The translations under genes and the position numbers were made by a program. DNA of 64,000 nt from Sphingomonas alba (lineage in GTDB: Bacteria; Pseudomonadota; Alphaproteobacteria; Sphingomonadales; Sphingomonadaceae): assembly GCF_023516555.1 (NCBI RefSeq), contig NZ_JAMGBD010000001.1:1240001-1304000 (forward strand), written 5' to 3'. This document shows positions 63,481-64,000 of this stretch, one piece after another. The notes below the pieces were generated by a model. The model was given only the letters and a program-made list of their open reading frames with translations. It was not told where the DNA came from and did not search any database. How positions within the stretch are numbered: the first letter of the stretch is position 1; every line of letters starts with the position of its first letter.

Positions 63481-63508
63481 GCCACTGTGACAGCGGGGAC
63501 ACAGTGGC
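63481..63508. promoter_or_regulatory. Perfect 9-bp dyad upstream of the TonB receptor
   Basis: GCCACTGTG (63481-63489) and CACAGTGGC (63500-63508) are separated by 10 bases. It lies 139 bases above the receptor start and 20 bases below the DUF2093 stop. It could be an operator or a terminator of the upstream gene; there is no T tract. Confidence 0.4.
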
Positions 63509-63528
63509 GTAACGAGCCGAAATATTCC

Positions 63529-63741
63529 TCAGGCGCGCCTTTTTGCGCGCTTTTCCGCGGCGAGGCTGGCGGCCGCGTCGATATAGGGTTCCTGCCGTTC
63601 GACGCTCCAGTAGCGAAGCTCGTCTAGCGGGATGGTCACGCCCGTTTCCGCGCAACGCACGTGGTCGCCGTCGCTGAGCAGCCGGAAGGTTCCGGCCATA
63701 TACCGGATCTTCGCTTCGCGACCGCGTCCGCTCATCAGCAT
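63529..63741 (-). CDS. DUF2093 domain protein
   Basis: 70 residues from ATG 63741 (alternative 63735). The pattern AKIRYMAGTFRLLSDGDHVRCAETGVTIPLDELRYWSVERQEPY is the full DUF2093 domain (motifs GDHVRC and LDELRYWSV), a small alphaproteobacterial family of unknown function. It starts 13 bases after xseA on the same strand and is probably cotranscribed with it. Confidence 0.9.
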   Translation of the reverse strand: MLMSGRGREAKIRYMAGTFRLLSDGDHVRCAETGVTIPLDELRYWSVERQEPYIDAAASLAAEKRAKRRA

Positions 63742-63754
63742 TGCAACCCTGCCT

Positions 63755-64000
63755 TCAATCTTCGTCGAACAGCCCGGGCTGTCCAGTCGTTCCCGGCTTC
63801 CTGGGGCGATAGGACCGCGGGGCCGCGCGCTCAAGTCGCGCAACACTTCCCTCGACGATCGCTTCCACCGTCCCGTCGGCAAAGCGAAGGCTCAGCAGGC
63901 CAGCGGACCGGGCGGCAGCGGCGTGGACCAAAGTTTGCCCTTCCCTGTCGGTCACGCGCACAAATCCGCGCTGCAAGGGGCGCTCGGGATGGGCCAGCCC
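63755..64000 (-). CDS. xseA: Exodeoxyribonuclease VII large subunit, C-terminal end (5' truncated by window edge)
   Basis: The frame is open to base 64000. The visible ~81 residues (LAHPERPLQRGFVRVTDREG, AAAARSAGLLSLRFADGTVEA) match the C-terminal segment of XseA, whose RGF.RV.D...AAA...G..L.I.F.DG pattern is characteristic. With XseB the enzyme degrades single-stranded DNA. The tail after VEGS (Pro/Arg-rich, ending GLFDED) is variable in the family. Confidence 0.82.
   Translation of the reverse strand, partial: GLAHPERPLQRGFVRVTDREGQTLVHAAAARSAGLLSLRFADGTVEAIVEGSVARLERAAPRSYRPRKPGTTGQPGLFDED

Overview
The window is high-GC, gene-dense DNA that reads as an alphaproteobacterial chromosome, most probably from the Sphingomonadaceae (Sphingomonas/Sphingomicrobium type). 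Supporting features are an UrcA-family secreted protein, an ScfR/RamB-type regulator next to isocitrate lyase, a 180-kDa class NAD-glutamate dehydrogenase preceded by a PAS protein, DUF4170 and DUF2093 proteins, an orphan Flp pilin, a polyhydroxyalkanoate-system protein, an STAS-MlaE fusion and a large sphingomonad-style TonB receptor. I see no prophage, insertion sequence, integron or CRISPR array.

Layout. 0-4 kb: the end of a trp operon, trpD (partial), trpC(F) fusion, trpB and trpA, all overlapping, followed by rpmJ (L36). 4.3-6.9 kb: a small membrane protein, a VOC protein, an FAH-family hydrolase and an UrcA protein. 6.9-11.5 kb: glyoxylate bypass, with scfR divergent from aceA-DUF4170-aceB. 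11.5-18.6 kb: tRNA-Thr(CGT), a PAS protein, NAD-GDH and an ATP-grasp protein. 18.5-24.2 kb (minus): one compact run of acyl-CoA ligase, a degenerate molybdopterin-binding protein, ferrochelatase, PhaB and a ribbon-helix-helix protein. 24.3-28.8 kb: lgt, a MidA-like methyltransferase, a GNAT protein, pgeF and a PLP lyase. 28.8-34.9 kb: a minus-strand CDP-alcohol phosphatidyltransferase / NTP-transferase / HAD phosphatase set, divergent from an Mla/MCE lipid transporter operon. 34.9-43.4 kb: pepN, an M48 protease, an EamA transporter, a threonine aldolase, a Flp pilin, tRNA-Thr(GGT) and aminopeptidase P. 43.5-50.1 kb: oligopeptidase B, a secreted HEXXH peptidase, a thioesterase, maleylacetoacetate isomerase, a class II aldolase and L-lactate dehydrogenase, then tRNA-Pro(CGG). 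50.2-57.6 kb: ferredoxin-NADP reductase, a PHA-system protein, M15-like and M28 peptidases, ClpB and a secreted protein. 57.6-64 kb: two 2OG-Fe(II) oxygenase-like proteins convergent with a TonB receptor, a DUF2093 protein and the end of xseA.

How the genes fit together. The metabolic themes are tryptophan synthesis, acetate/fatty-acid assimilation (glyoxylate shunt, acyl-CoA ligase, PHA), amino-acid and peptide catabolism (GDH, seven peptidases, FAH/MaiA) and envelope lipid synthesis and transport. The points most worth a second look are: (1) the trp genes look enteric-type, including a fused trpCF, unlike usual alphaproteobacterial trp genes; (2) the isoquinoline-oxidoreductase-like protein has lost its catalytic Glu and Moco-binding motifs; (3) the three-gene headgroup cassette sits back-to-back with an MCE transporter; (4) a short repeat is inserted in frame in oligopeptidase B. 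No stretch over about 300 bases lacks a gene. All calls rest on reading the sequence and remembered family motifs; no database search was run.
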